NCBI RefSeq assembly: GCF_963975745.1
Contig: NZ_CAXBIB010000015.1
Location: 1-64,000 of the forward strand
From: Parvibaculum sp963975745
GTDB lineage: Bacteria > Pseudomonadota > Alphaproteobacteria > Parvibaculales > Parvibaculaceae
DNA: 64,000 bases
Direction: 5' to 3'
Shown here: positions 26,093-33,540 of the stretch, in pieces
How the letters are laid out: each line of letters starts with the position of its first letter
Numbering within the stretch: position 1 is the first letter of the stretch
Notes under the pieces: generated by a model
The model's input: the letters and a program-made list of their open reading frames with translations, nothing else
Told to the model about the DNA's origin: nothing
Database searches by the model: none
Position numbers and translations under genes: made by a program

Positions 26093-26941
26093 ATGGCCAT
26101 GAACAGATCCGTTTTCCTGCCCTTCGTTTCGCTGCTGACCGTCCTTGTGGCGCTGGCCGGCGGCGCGCTGGCGCAGACTGCGAGCCCGTCCGCCGTCGAT
26201 TATGGTCGATTTCAGTCCGACGCCGTGGTCGACGAAGCGACGCTGCCGGAAGACGTTCGTGTCGCGATCCGCACGGCGGCCCTGCTCGCCAGGGGCGTGC
26301 GTGACGAGCGCGCCTTGCGGCCGGTCACGTTCGAACGCGGCGTCATGGCCTCGCTGGCGAAGCCGACGACAACCCTGCCGGACTTCAGTGCCGATCGTTT
26401 CGGCCTGTCGGCAATTCTGGAGCCGGCGGGTGGCAAGCAGGGGCGCAAGCTTGTCGGGACGCTCCGTTTCGTCGAGGAGGCCGGGCGGGCGGCACTGGAA
26501 GGCTTCACGATCGACTACGGGTTCACGGCCGATGCGATGACAATACGCCGGATGTCGCTCTACACGGTCATGCCGGAAAGCCCGCGCTGGATGCTCTACC
26601 TCGTGCCGAAAGCGCGCGCTTCGATGGCGGACTGGCAGACGTTCCAGACCTGGGGCGAGGCGATGGCGGCCATGAGCGAACTTGCGGTGGCGCCGGACGA
26701 GGTCCGCGGTGCCGACTGCTGGGTCGTTCTGTTCGCGCTCGACCGCCTGCCGCCGAACGGTCAGGCGCAGGCGATGTTTGATGGGCGCACCCTCACAATC
26801 ACGTCGCGTGATTTTGCCGGCTGGCCGGTGCTCTTTGCCGAGGCGCGACCGCCGGCAAAAGGGCAATCGGTGTTGAAGATTCGTTACGGTCCGCGGCCGC
26901 CGGCCTCGGGGGCAAGTGCAGAGCGGGAGTTTCGTTTCTAG
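26093..26941 (+). CDS. Hypothetical exported protein
   Basis: A 282-aa protein with an N-terminal signal sequence (residues 1-28, ending ALAQ). The mature part is mixed alpha/beta with no motif I recognise and a single Cys (GADCWVVLF). ATG at 26093 is used; the frame is open to 26030. It lies 8 bp after the preceding exported protein gene and about 90 bp before the beta-barrel gene, suggesting shared transcription and a common envelope role. Confidence 0.72.
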   Translation: MAMNRSVFLPFVSLLTVLVALAGGALAQTASPSAVDYGRFQSDAVVDEATLPEDVRVAIRTAALLARGVRDERALRPVTFERGVMASLAKPTTTLPDFSADRFGLSAILEPAGGKQGRKLVGTLRFVEEAGRAALEGFTIDYGFTADAMTIRRMSLYTVMPESPRWMLYLVPKARASMADWQTFQTWGEAMAAMSELAVAPDEVRGADCWVVLFALDRLPPNGQAQAMFDGRTLTITSRDFAGWPVLFAEARPPAKGQSVLKIRYGPRPPASGASAEREFRF

Positions 26942-27030
26942 GGTATCGTCAGGACCGGGTCGCACGCATTGCGTGTCCGGGTATGGCCGAACGGGTCAAT
27001 ATCGCTTTTAGGGAGCTGGGAGTGGCTGAA

Positions 27031-28074
27031 ATGTTGAAGAGGATCTTGAAGGTTGGCGCCGGCGCGGTGTCGGTGTCTCTGTTGGCCGGGACGGCTGCGT
27101 TCGCGGCGCCGCCGCCGCATCATGGTGTCGACGAGTTCACGCCGACACAGGATGCGGTCGGGTCGAAGCTGCAGGACGTACAGCAGCAGCAGCGCGATCA
27201 GACCCTGCGGTCCTTCTTCGACCGCCTGAATCTCCGGCGCAGCGGGCGCGGCGCCATGAATACCGCCGATATCGGCACGACCGGTCTTTCCGCCGGCGAT
27301 GCAGCGCTGACCGAAGCGCTCAGCGCCTGGCTTTCGGTCAACTACAACAATGCCGAAAACGATTTCCCGGGCATCGCCTATGATGCCGATACCTATGGCG
27401 TTTCTGTCGGTCTCGACTACAAGGTCAGCGACACGGTGAATGTCGGTGCCTTCCTGTCCTATTCGAATATCGACACCGAAACGCCGTTCAACGGCGGCGG
27501 ATCGGACACCGATTCCTTCTCGGTCGGGCCCTATGTCTCGGTCGCGCTGAGCGATATTTTCTCGGTGGATGCGACGGTTGGCTACACCTTCAGCCAGATT
27601 GACAATCGCCGTCTGGTTCTGGGTGTCCCCGTCACGGGCGAGCAGGATGCCTCGACCTGGTTCGGTGCGGTCAATCTCTCGGCGACCAAATGGCTGGACA
27701 ACAATGTCGGTCTGACCGGCCGCGTCGGCTACAGCTATTCGCACAGCGAGAACGATGCCTATATCGACAGCACGGCAACGCCGGTTGCCAAGACCGAATC
27801 CGATCTCGGCCAGTTACAGGTGGCGGGTCGCGTCAGCTACTATACCGACGGCATGCTGCCCTATATCGGCCTGACCTATGTGCATGACGTCGAGCGCGAG
27901 CGCATCATCGCGGCGCCGCTGCCCTCCGACGACCGCGACGAGTTCATCGCCAATGCCGGCGTGAGCTTCTTCGGCGAGGGGCCGATCTCGGGCGGTATCG
28001 ACGTCAGCTACAATTTCGGCCGCGACGACACCGACGGCCTGGGCGTCGGCGCCAATATCAGCTTCACGTTCTGA
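27031..28074 (+). CDS. Autotransporter-type outer-membrane beta-barrel protein
   Basis: A 347-aa protein: signal peptide (about residues 1-25), a ~75-residue N-terminal segment with a Gln-rich coiled part (LQDVQQQQRDQTLRSFFDRLNL), then a ~260-residue beta-domain of alternating-hydrophobicity strands ending in Phe (ANISFTF), the usual outer-membrane insertion signal. It matches the autotransporter beta-domain pattern (YGVSVGLDYKVSDTVNVGAFLSYS) but has no sizeable passenger. ATG at 27031 has GGGAG eight bases upstream. Ends at a strong terminator. Confidence 0.85.
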   Translation: MLKRILKVGAGAVSVSLLAGTAAFAAPPPHHGVDEFTPTQDAVGSKLQDVQQQQRDQTLRSFFDRLNLRRSGRGAMNTADIGTTGLSAGDAALTEALSAWLSVNYNNAENDFPGIAYDADTYGVSVGLDYKVSDTVNVGAFLSYSNIDTETPFNGGGSDTDSFSVGPYVSVALSDIFSVDATVGYTFSQIDNRRLVLGVPVTGEQDASTWFGAVNLSATKWLDNNVGLTGRVGYSYSHSENDAYIDSTATPVAKTESDLGQLQVAGRVSYYTDGMLPYIGLTYVHDVERERIIAAPLPSDDRDEFIANAGVSFFGEGPISGGIDVSYNFGRDDTDGLGVGANISFTF

Positions 28075-28096
28075 TTGGCGGCAATCTGGAGCGGGG

Positions 28097-28123
28097 CGGG
28101 GAGGACGGAAGTCCTCCCCGTTT
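28097..28123 (+). terminator. Rho-independent terminator after the beta-barrel gene
   Basis: CGGGGAGGAC, loop GGAA, GTCCTCCCCG then TTT (28097-28123). Perfect 10-bp stem, 22 bp past the stop codon. Confidence 0.88.
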
Positions 28124-28153
28124 CCGTTCGGACGATCGGGTGGCGTGCGGCGC

Positions 28154-28681
28154 TCAGTCCCGCAAGGCCTTGTAGAACACCGTCGTCGGACAAGGCGTGC
28201 CGTCCGGCATCAGGGCGTAGTCCGGGATCTCGCCGACGCGTTGCCAGCCGCCGCGCACATAGAGGCGGTCGGCATCGCTCCCCGTCACCGTGTCGAGCAC
28301 CAGCAATTTCTTTTGCGCCTTGCGGGCTTCGGCCTCGGCGGCTGCCAGCAGCGCATCGCCAAGGCCCCGCCGCCGCGCGCGGCGATGCACCAGCATCTTG
28401 GCGACATCGGCGCGATGCGGCTGGTTTTCGGGGCCGGCCCAGATCACCTGGACCGTGCCGGCGATCCCGTCATCGGCCTCGGCGACGAGCACCGCGCGTT
28501 CGCCGCGCGCCGTGCTTGCCGCCACGTCGCGCCAGAAGGCGTCGGCCTTGTCGCGCGTCATCGGCCACATGAAGCTCACCGAAGCGCCGCCTTCCACGCA
28601 GTCGATCAGCACGTCGGAGAGGCCCGCGATTTCGCGCGGGCCGATCCTGTCGAGACGTCTGATGCGGATGCCTTCGGTCAT
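28154..28681 (-). CDS. GNAT family N-acetyltransferase
   Basis: A 175-aa GNAT acetyltransferase. The acetyl-CoA-binding motif A reads VAKMLVHRRARRRGLGDALLAAAE (about residues 93-116), with the R/Q-x-x-G-x-G/A variant RRGLGD. A conserved TGSDADRLYVRGGW motif follows. The substrate is unknown; the FYKALRD end resembles small-molecule or antibiotic-type acetyltransferases. ATG at 28681 has an excellent GGAGGGGAG site. Confidence 0.9.
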   Translation of the reverse strand: MTEGIRIRRLDRIGPREIAGLSDVLIDCVEGGASVSFMWPMTRDKADAFWRDVAASTARGERAVLVAEADDGIAGTVQVIWAGPENQPHRADVAKMLVHRRARRRGLGDALLAAAEAEARKAQKKLLVLDTVTGSDADRLYVRGGWQRVGEIPDYALMPDGTPCPTTVFYKALRD

Positions 28682-28748
28682 GCTCCCCTCCAGCCGGCGC
28701 GGGTCCGCGGCGGCGACGATCATATGGCGCGGCAACGGAAAAGCGAAC

Positions 28749-28773
28749 GGGGAGAGGCTGTGCACCTCTCCCC
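28749..28773. terminator. Hairpin terminator between the GNAT and MBL-fold genes
   Basis: GGGGAGAGG (28749-28757), 7-nt loop, CCTCTCCCC (28765-28773), followed on the + strand by TTGTTGTT. It lies just downstream of the MBL-fold gene's stop (minus strand, 28780) and upstream of the GNAT start, so it separates the two transcripts. Confidence 0.75.
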
Positions 28774-28779
28774 TTGTTG

Positions 28780-29436
28780 TTATGCGGACACTTTTTCCTG
28801 CATCCCTTCCAGCGCGTCGCCGACGGCCGCACGCCAGTCTTGCGGCGTCACCTCGTTGACCGGGTGTTTGCCGTCCGGCGCGGCACTCGAAATCACGACG
28901 TCGGGCGTCAGCGTCCGCAGCAGTTCAAGGCTCGATCTCAGTTTCGCGGCGTCGCTGAAGGGCAGAAGCCCCGCCTGCCAGCGGCCATTGCTGTCCATGA
29001 AGAGCGTGTCGCCGGTGAAGAGATAGGTCTTGCCGTGCGGTGAGCGCACCAGATAGCAGGTGCTGCCCCGCGTGTGGCCGGGGGTCGGGATGATCTCGAT
29101 ATTGCCGAGATGAGTCTCGCGCGCGTCGAAGGTGCGATCCGGCGCGACGGCCTTGCCGACTTCCTGCTTCTCCGCGCCGTGACTGACGAGTTCGGAGCCG
29201 AACTTCTCCTTGATTTCGGCGAGTGCCGGGCCGACTTCGTCCTGGTGGCTCAGATACTGACGGCGAAGGCCGCCCAGTTCCGCGATGCGCCGATGCTCGG
29301 CGGTATGGCCGGAACTGTAGAACAGCACATTGCCGTCCTCGCGTGTCAGCAGGAAAGCATGGGTGACCAGCGATGGCGCCTCCGCGACGGGCTGTTCCGG
29401 CGCCGTCTGCCACAAGTCGGGATAGATCTGTTTCAT
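28780..29436 (-). CDS. MBL-fold metallo-hydrolase, SoxR-controlled
   Basis: A 218-aa metallo-beta-lactamase-fold protein. The usual HxHxDH motif is replaced by Ser63-His64-Gln-Asp66-Glu67; downstream ligands His121 (PGHTRGS) and Asp143 (FTGDTLF) are kept, so metal binding is altered or single-site. The substrate is unknown. Its promoter is a SoxR-type 19-bp-spacer promoter overlapping a SoxR box, and it is divergent from soxR, so it is probably the direct redox-stress target. ATG at 29436 has AAGGAG seven bases upstream. Confidence 0.87.
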   Translation of the reverse strand: MKQIYPDLWQTAPEQPVAEAPSLVTHAFLLTREDGNVLFYSSGHTAEHRRIAELGGLRRQYLSHQDEVGPALAEIKEKFGSELVSHGAEKQEVGKAVAPDRTFDARETHLGNIEIIPTPGHTRGSTCYLVRSPHGKTYLFTGDTLFMDSNGRWQAGLLPFSDAAKLRSSLELLRTLTPDVVISSAAPDGKHPVNEVTPQDWRAAVGDALEGMQEKVSA

Positions 29437-29474
29437 TGCGTGCTCCTTTTTACGCATCGAACGAGGGAGCCTGT

Positions 29475-29505
29475 GTTATAAAACCTCAACTAAACTTGAG
29501 GTAAA
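29475..29505 (-). promoter_or_regulatory. SoxR box and 19-bp-spacer promoter
   Basis: The near-perfect palindrome CCTCAACTAAACTTGAGG (29484-29501) matches the SoxR operator consensus. On the minus strand it lies between TTTACC (-35, 29500-29505) and TATAAC (-10, 29475-29480), separated by exactly 19 bp, the over-long spacing by which SoxR-activated promoters are recognised. The promoter points at the MBL-fold gene; soxR starts 16 bp on the other side and would be autoregulated. Confidence 0.9.
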
Positions 29506-29517
29506 GGATAAATCGGC

Positions 29518-29979
29518 ATGGCGCGAGCGGCGAAAAAGGAACCCGGTCAATTGCTCAGCGTCGGCGAAGTGGCGGCACGCGCGGGTGTCGCCGTGTCGAC
29601 GCTGCATTTCTATGAGAGCAAGGGGCTGATCGAGAGCCTGCGCTCCGCCGGCAATCAGCGGCGCTATGCGCGCGGCGTGTTGCGCCATGTCGCCGTCATC
29701 AAGGCGGCACAGCGTCTCGGTATTCCGCTCGCCCAGATTGCCGAGGCGTTGCGGTCGCTGCCGGAAGGGCGGACGCCGACCGCCGCCGACTGGAAAAGAC
29801 TGTCGGCAAGCTGGAAGGCCGAACTCGACGAGCGCATCGCGGGTCTGGTCGCGCTGCGCGATCATCTGGATGGCTGTATTGGCTGCGGCTGCCTTTCGGT
29901 CGCCGCCTGTCCGCTGCGCAATCCGGACGACGTCCTGTCGAAACAGGGGCCGGGCGCGCATCTGCTGCGCCGGGACTAA
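29518..29979 (+). CDS. soxR: Redox-sensitive transcriptional activator SoxR
   Basis: A 153-aa MerR-family regulator. HTH residues about 12-32 (LLSVGEVAARAGVAVSTLHFYE) are followed by the MerR helices, a dimerisation helix, and the [2Fe-2S] cluster motif Cys120-x2-Cys123-x-Cys125-x5-Cys131 (CIGCGCLSVAAC), which is diagnostic for SoxR. Oxidation of the cluster switches on the target promoter. The start is 16 bp from the SoxR box. Outside the enterics SoxR usually controls transporters, oxygenases or redox enzymes rather than soxS, consistent with the adjacent MBL-fold gene. Confidence 0.96.
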   Translation: MARAAKKEPGQLLSVGEVAARAGVAVSTLHFYESKGLIESLRSAGNQRRYARGVLRHVAVIKAAQRLGIPLAQIAEALRSLPEGRTPTAADWKRLSASWKAELDERIAGLVALRDHLDGCIGCGCLSVAACPLRNPDDVLSKQGPGAHLLRRD

Positions 29980-30121
29980 GGCTCTGTCTGCGCTGGGCGC
30001 GGGGGTAGCTCTCGCCTGTCCCGGATGCTCGCCCGAAGACGGGAAGCGTGAAGCCGCGGGAATCGGCACAGACGAGAGCCATGCGAACGGTGGAGGGAAC
30101 CGTTCGCCGTTTTGCCGTTGC

Positions 30122-30562
30122 TTACTCGACGCGTTCCCAGGTCTGGGTGCGGCTCATCATGCCGCGCGATCCCTTGACGTCGAGCTTCTGTCCGCCGTCC
30201 GCCAGGGCGATGCTGGCCTTGGCGGTGCCACCGGTTGCCGGCCGGAGGATCGTGCCGCCGCCCCAGCCGCCGCTTTCGGGCTTGAGGTCCCACAGGATCA
30301 CCATGCCGACAAGCGGCTGATTCTTCCGTGTACCCTCGCATTTCGCACAGTTCGTTTCGGTGGCGCCGGCCAGCAGTTCGACGACCGTGCCTTCGAGCGT
30401 GCCGCCCGTTTCGGCGATCTCGACGATCGTGTTGGGGGCGCCGGTGTCGGGATGGAAGGTACGCCACTTGCCGATGGGCGATGAGGTGTCGGCGGCCGCC
30501 GGCAGGGCCAGTGCCGCGGTCAGCAGCAGGGCGGTGCCGAAGCTTCGCATTGTCATGGTCAT
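30122..30562 (-). CDS. DUF2147 domain protein (copy 1)
   Basis: A 146-aa exported protein: signal peptide (about residues 1-25) and a DUF2147 domain (PIGKWRTFHPDTGAPNTIVEIAE... GMVILWDLKPE). Family members are small beta-barrel, probably periplasmic proteins of unknown function. It keeps a CAKC pair. ATG at 30562 follows GGGAG. It is the downstream member of a tandem pair, 25 bp from copy 2, with the shared pattern GKWR/GTWR, KNQPL-GMVILWD and RTQTWERVE/AQTWDRIE. Confidence 0.85.
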   Translation of the reverse strand: MTMTMRSFGTALLLTAALALPAAADTSSPIGKWRTFHPDTGAPNTIVEIAETGGTLEGTVVELLAGATETNCAKCEGTRKNQPLVGMVILWDLKPESGGWGGGTILRPATGGTAKASIALADGGQKLDVKGSRGMMSRTQTWERVE

Positions 30563-30587
30563 GTCTGTCTCCCGGTTGTCGGTCGCG

Positions 30588-31022
30588 TCACTCGATACGG
30601 TCCCAGGTCTGCGCCACGCGGAGCGGTCCGCGGCCGCTGATGATCTTGAGCGCCTTGCCGCCATTTTCGAGTTCGATCCGGGCGCCGTTGATCATGCCGG
30701 TGGCCGGGCGGAGAATGACGGCGTTCCAGCCGCCGCTGACCGGCGTGACGTCCCAGAGAATCACCATGCCGGCCAGCGGCTGGTTCTTGCGCTCGCCGAC
30801 GCAGTTCCAGCAGACCGCATCGGCCGGTCCGTCCGCAAGTTCGGCGATCCGGCCTTCGAGTTCACCGTTCTTGTCGGCGATCTCGATGATCATGTGTGCG
30901 GCGCCGGTCTGTGGGTGGAGCATCCGCCACGTTCCGACGGGCGAATGGCTGTCGGCGGCTGCCGCCGGGACGGTCAGCGTCGCTGTGAGCAGCAGCGCGG
31001 CTGCGGTCGATCGAAATGCCAT
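30588..31022 (-). CDS. DUF2147 domain protein (copy 2)
   Basis: A 144-aa exported DUF2147 protein; signal peptide about residues 1-23, core PVGTWRMLHPQTGAAHMIIEIADKNGELEGRIAEL and a CWNC pair (the CxxC seen in copy 1). Clearly paralogous to copy 1 and read first in the transcript. ATG at 31022 follows GGAG at eight bases. Its upstream region carries one copy of the dispersed CTGTCA repeat at 31137-31246. Confidence 0.85.
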   Translation of the reverse strand: MAFRSTAAALLLTATLTVPAAAADSHSPVGTWRMLHPQTGAAHMIIEIADKNGELEGRIAELADGPADAVCWNCVGERKNQPLAGMVILWDVTPVSGGWNAVILRPATGMINGARIELENGGKALKIISGRGPLRVAQTWDRIE

Positions 31023-31136
31023 GTTCCGTACTCCGGTCATATAGTGACATTACGAGTGCCAATATATGCGCATCCGGCGAGTTTGCCAAGCCCTCACCGG
31101 CCGGTAGCGGACAGGTCAGTCCTGCTGTCTTGAAAC

Positions 31137-31246
31137 GGGGACAAGTCGGCGGTGAAGCGGGAATAAATGGTACTTGTCCCCGCCCGGACCCCCGGGGACA
31201 AGTTGATTTGTGACAGTTTTTTGACAGTTCCGTGACAGAGGGGGGG
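31137..31246 (-). repeat. Dispersed CTGTCA repeat, copy A
   Basis: Contains GGGGACAAGT (31137-31146 and again 31194-31203), its complement ACTTGTCCCC (31172-31181) and TGACAG at 31211, 31222 and 31233, exactly 11 bp apart, ending in seven G. Read on the minus strand, 42 bases from the poly-C to AAATC match the copy inside the gene at 62831 with only four differences. Probable short dispersed element or protein-binding array; not a known IS. Confidence 0.75.
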
Positions 31247-31273
31247 TCTGCTGTCGATTCCGCTGTCGTTTCG

Positions 31274-31305
31274 GACAAAAAAAGGGGGAGGGCCAAGCCC
31301 TCCCC
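31274..31305 (-). terminator. Rho-independent terminator of the CsgG-like gene
   Basis: On the minus strand, GGGGAGGGC pairs with GCCCTCCCC (31285-31305) and is followed by a run of seven or more T (31274-31283). About 180 bp after the CsgG-like stop codon. Confidence 0.82.
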
Positions 31306-31485
31306 GAGTGATCTTCCGTGGGCGGAACGAAACCGTTTCGTGCCGCATCGGTTTGGCGGACAAGCTCCGCGCGGGCTCTCATCGTCTGACCGGAGGCCGA
31401 CCAGGTGCAGACGGGATGAGGGGGGAAGCCGATGACACCGCGCTCGATTTTCGTTTCGGTGTCATCGGCAATCGGGGTTGAGACT

Positions 31486-32556
31486 TCAGTTCAGGCCGCC
31501 GCGCAGGCTGCCGCTTTCGAAGACCGGTTCGCTGTAATAGGCATACGGATCATTGTCGACGCTGGCAGCGCGGGCCGGGCGGGCCGCCGCGGCAGGTGCT
31601 TCGGCAACGCGCTGGCGGCTGGCGGCCGGCTGCACGGCTTGCGGATTGGCCTGGCGGTAGTCGATCTGGCCCATCGGATCCTTGTTGCCGGGGAAGCGCA
31701 CGCAGTCGCTCGGATTGGCGCCGTAAAGCGGCACCAGCAGCTTCAGCACGGCGCGTTCGATGACCGAGCGCACGGCGAGCTGGATCGGCTCCTGGCCACC
31801 GCTGCCCGCGCCGATCGAGAACAGGTTGCCGCCGAAGAAGTCGAACACACCGGCGCGGATCTCGCGGCCGACGATCTGCTTCTGGTAGGAAACATAGTCG
31901 ACGACTTCGAGCGTGCGGCTGTTCACCAGGCGCAGGTCGAGACCGATATTCATCACGAAGGCCGAGGCCGATGCATTGGCCGCCGCGCCCATGTCGCCGC
32001 CTTCGGCGAAGCCGGCATTGATGCCGCCCGAATGGATGTTGAAGTTGAGTTCGGTAATGCCGCCGACGAGGTAATAGTCGCTGCCGCGGATCTCGCCCGC
32101 ATAGATCTTGCGGTAATCGTCTTCCGGGCCGCCGTCGCCGATCAACTTGTTGTTGGTGTATTTCAGTTCGAGCTCGGTGATCGCCGTGTCGTAGCGCTCG
32201 ACCAGCGGCACGCCGGCCTTGCCGAGTGCCGACATCGCCATCAGCGAGGCGCCCTGCGTGATCTTCATGCCGGTGCCGTCGGCTTCCTGCTTGCCGGTGT
32301 AGTCGCGAATGTTGCCGACCGCGATGCGCGTCGCTGCGGCCGTGCCCGGAACATGGCCGGCCAGGCAACGCAGTGCGTTCGAATAGGGCGTTTCATTGGT
32401 GATGACCGGCGCGTTTCCGATCGGCGTCGCATAGCGGCCATCCGATCCGGCGTTTGCGCTGACGCAGCCGGTGAGGGCGAATGCCATGGCAAGGGCGCCC
32501 AACGTCCGCTTGGGCAGTCCCTTGTTCGTCGCGATCGACAGAGCCGTTGAAAACAC
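31486..32556 (-). CDS. CsgG/HfaB family outer-membrane lipoprotein
   Basis: A 356-aa CsgG-family lipoprotein. The lipobox is LTGC in an N-terminal signal sequence (after KRTLGALAMAFALTGC); the body includes RIAVGNIRDYTGKQEADGTGMKITQGASLMAMSALGKAGVPLVERYDT and transmembrane-type segments such as AAANASASAFVMNIGLDLRLVNSRTLEVVDYVSYQKQIVG. Relatives are the curli secretion pore CsgG and the Caulobacter holdfast-anchor protein HfaB. No csgA/B/E/F or hfaA/D homologue adjoins it. The start is GTG at 32556, fixed by a strong AGGAGG six to seven bases upstream. Ala/Pro-rich C-terminus. Confidence 0.88.
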   Translation of the reverse strand: MFSTALSIATNKGLPKRTLGALAMAFALTGCVSANAGSDGRYATPIGNAPVITNETPYSNALRCLAGHVPGTAAATRIAVGNIRDYTGKQEADGTGMKITQGASLMAMSALGKAGVPLVERYDTAITELELKYTNNKLIGDGGPEDDYRKIYAGEIRGSDYYLVGGITELNFNIHSGGINAGFAEGGDMGAAANASASAFVMNIGLDLRLVNSRTLEVVDYVSYQKQIVGREIRAGVFDFFGGNLFSIGAGSGGQEPIQLAVRSVIERAVLKLLVPLYGANPSDCVRFPGNKDPMGQIDYRQANPQAVQPAASRQRVAEAPAAAARPARAASVDNDPYAYYSEPVFESGSLRGGLN

Positions 32557-32937
32557 TTTGGCCTCCTGATGGTCATCGGTCGTCCGGTTGGCGCTGGCGA
32601 TCATTGTTTTTTGATTCTGCCGGCGCGCCGCCGACCGTTCGGTTGCCAAGGGGATTGCAACCGGTGTGCCAGCCGTTACGTTTCATTAAGACTTGCGAAA
32701 GAGTCGCGGTTTTCGGGCATTTTCGGCGCCCGGCCAGTTAATATCTCGCGGTTGGGCAATCATGTTGCCGCGGCCGGTCGGGTTTGCGTCCCGCCTGGAG
32801 ACGTAAACAAGGCGTTAACGCCGTGCAGCATTGATACAATCGCCGCCCGTTCGAATGAATGCCGGTTGCGGGATCGCGTCATGCGGGTGAAACTCCGCGC
32901 GAATTTGTAAACCTTAACGACCAAGGAGCCGACGGTT
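32557..32937. promoter_or_regulatory. 381-bp divergent intergenic region
   Basis: Separates the CsgG-like gene (minus) and the HCCA-isomerase-like gene (plus). Contains the 12-bp perfect palindrome GGCGTTAACGCC (32811-32822) and an AT-richer patch (about 32740-32755) that may hold promoter elements. No open frame with a plausible start. Confidence 0.4.
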
Positions 32938-33540
32938 TTGGCGACGCTCGAATTCTTCTTCGACTGCTCCAGCCCCTGGACCTATCTCGCCTTCAGCCGC
33001 ATCGAGGCGCTGGCCGAGCGGACGGGAACGACGATCGACTGGCGGCCGATCCTGGTCGGCGGCGTCTTCAACGCGGTTAACGAAAGCGTCTACGAGGCGC
33101 GGGCCAATCCGCACCCGGTCAAGGGCCGCTATTACGTCAAGGACCTGGCCGACTGGGCGCGCTATTGCGGCATCGAGATCGGCCGCCCGCCGGTGTTCCC
33201 GGTCCGCTCGGTCGATGCAATGCGCGCTGCGATCGTGGCGCAGGACGCGGGCAAGCTGCCAGCTTTTGCCTGGGCGACTTTCCGCAGCTATTGGGGCGAT
33301 CTCAAGGATATCAGCCAGCCGGATGTGCTGGCCGAAATCTGTGCCACGGTCGGGCTCGATTGGGAAACGGTCAGCAGCCGGATCAAGGAGAGCGACGTCA
33401 AGGACCGGTTGCGCGGCAATACCGAGGAACTGATCGCGCGTGGCGGTTTCGGATCGCCGACCATGTTCGTCAACAAGACCGACATGTATTTCGGCAATGA
33501 CCGGTTGCCACTGGTCGAGGCGGCATTGACGCATGGCTGA
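32938..33540 (+). CDS. 2-hydroxychromene-2-carboxylate isomerase family protein
   Basis: A 200-aa DsbA/GST-kappa-fold protein of the HCCA isomerase group (FFFDCSSPWTYLAFSRIEAL at the N-terminus; Ser12 is at the position of the catalytic Ser before Pro). The family uses glutathione; here the aromatic substrate is unknown and no naphthalene pathway genes are nearby. The start is TTG at 32938 with AAGGAG upstream. The following rhomboid gene overlaps its end by 8 bp, so the two are translationally coupled. Confidence 0.87.
   Translation: MATLEFFFDCSSPWTYLAFSRIEALAERTGTTIDWRPILVGGVFNAVNESVYEARANPHPVKGRYYVKDLADWARYCGIEIGRPPVFPVRSVDAMRAAIVAQDAGKLPAFAWATFRSYWGDLKDISQPDVLAEICATVGLDWETVSSRIKESDVKDRLRGNTEELIARGGFGSPTMFVNKTDMYFGNDRLPLVEAALTHG

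Larger units (their letters stand above)
31023..31485. other. 463-bp intergenic region: repeat copy A and csgG-side terminator
   Basis: Upstream of the DUF2147 pair and downstream of the CsgG-like gene, both minus strand. It contains the dispersed repeat (31137-31246) and a terminator (31274-31305). Nothing else recognisable in 31306-31485; the promoter of the DUF2147 pair must lie in 31023-31136 or beyond the repeat. Confidence 0.5.
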
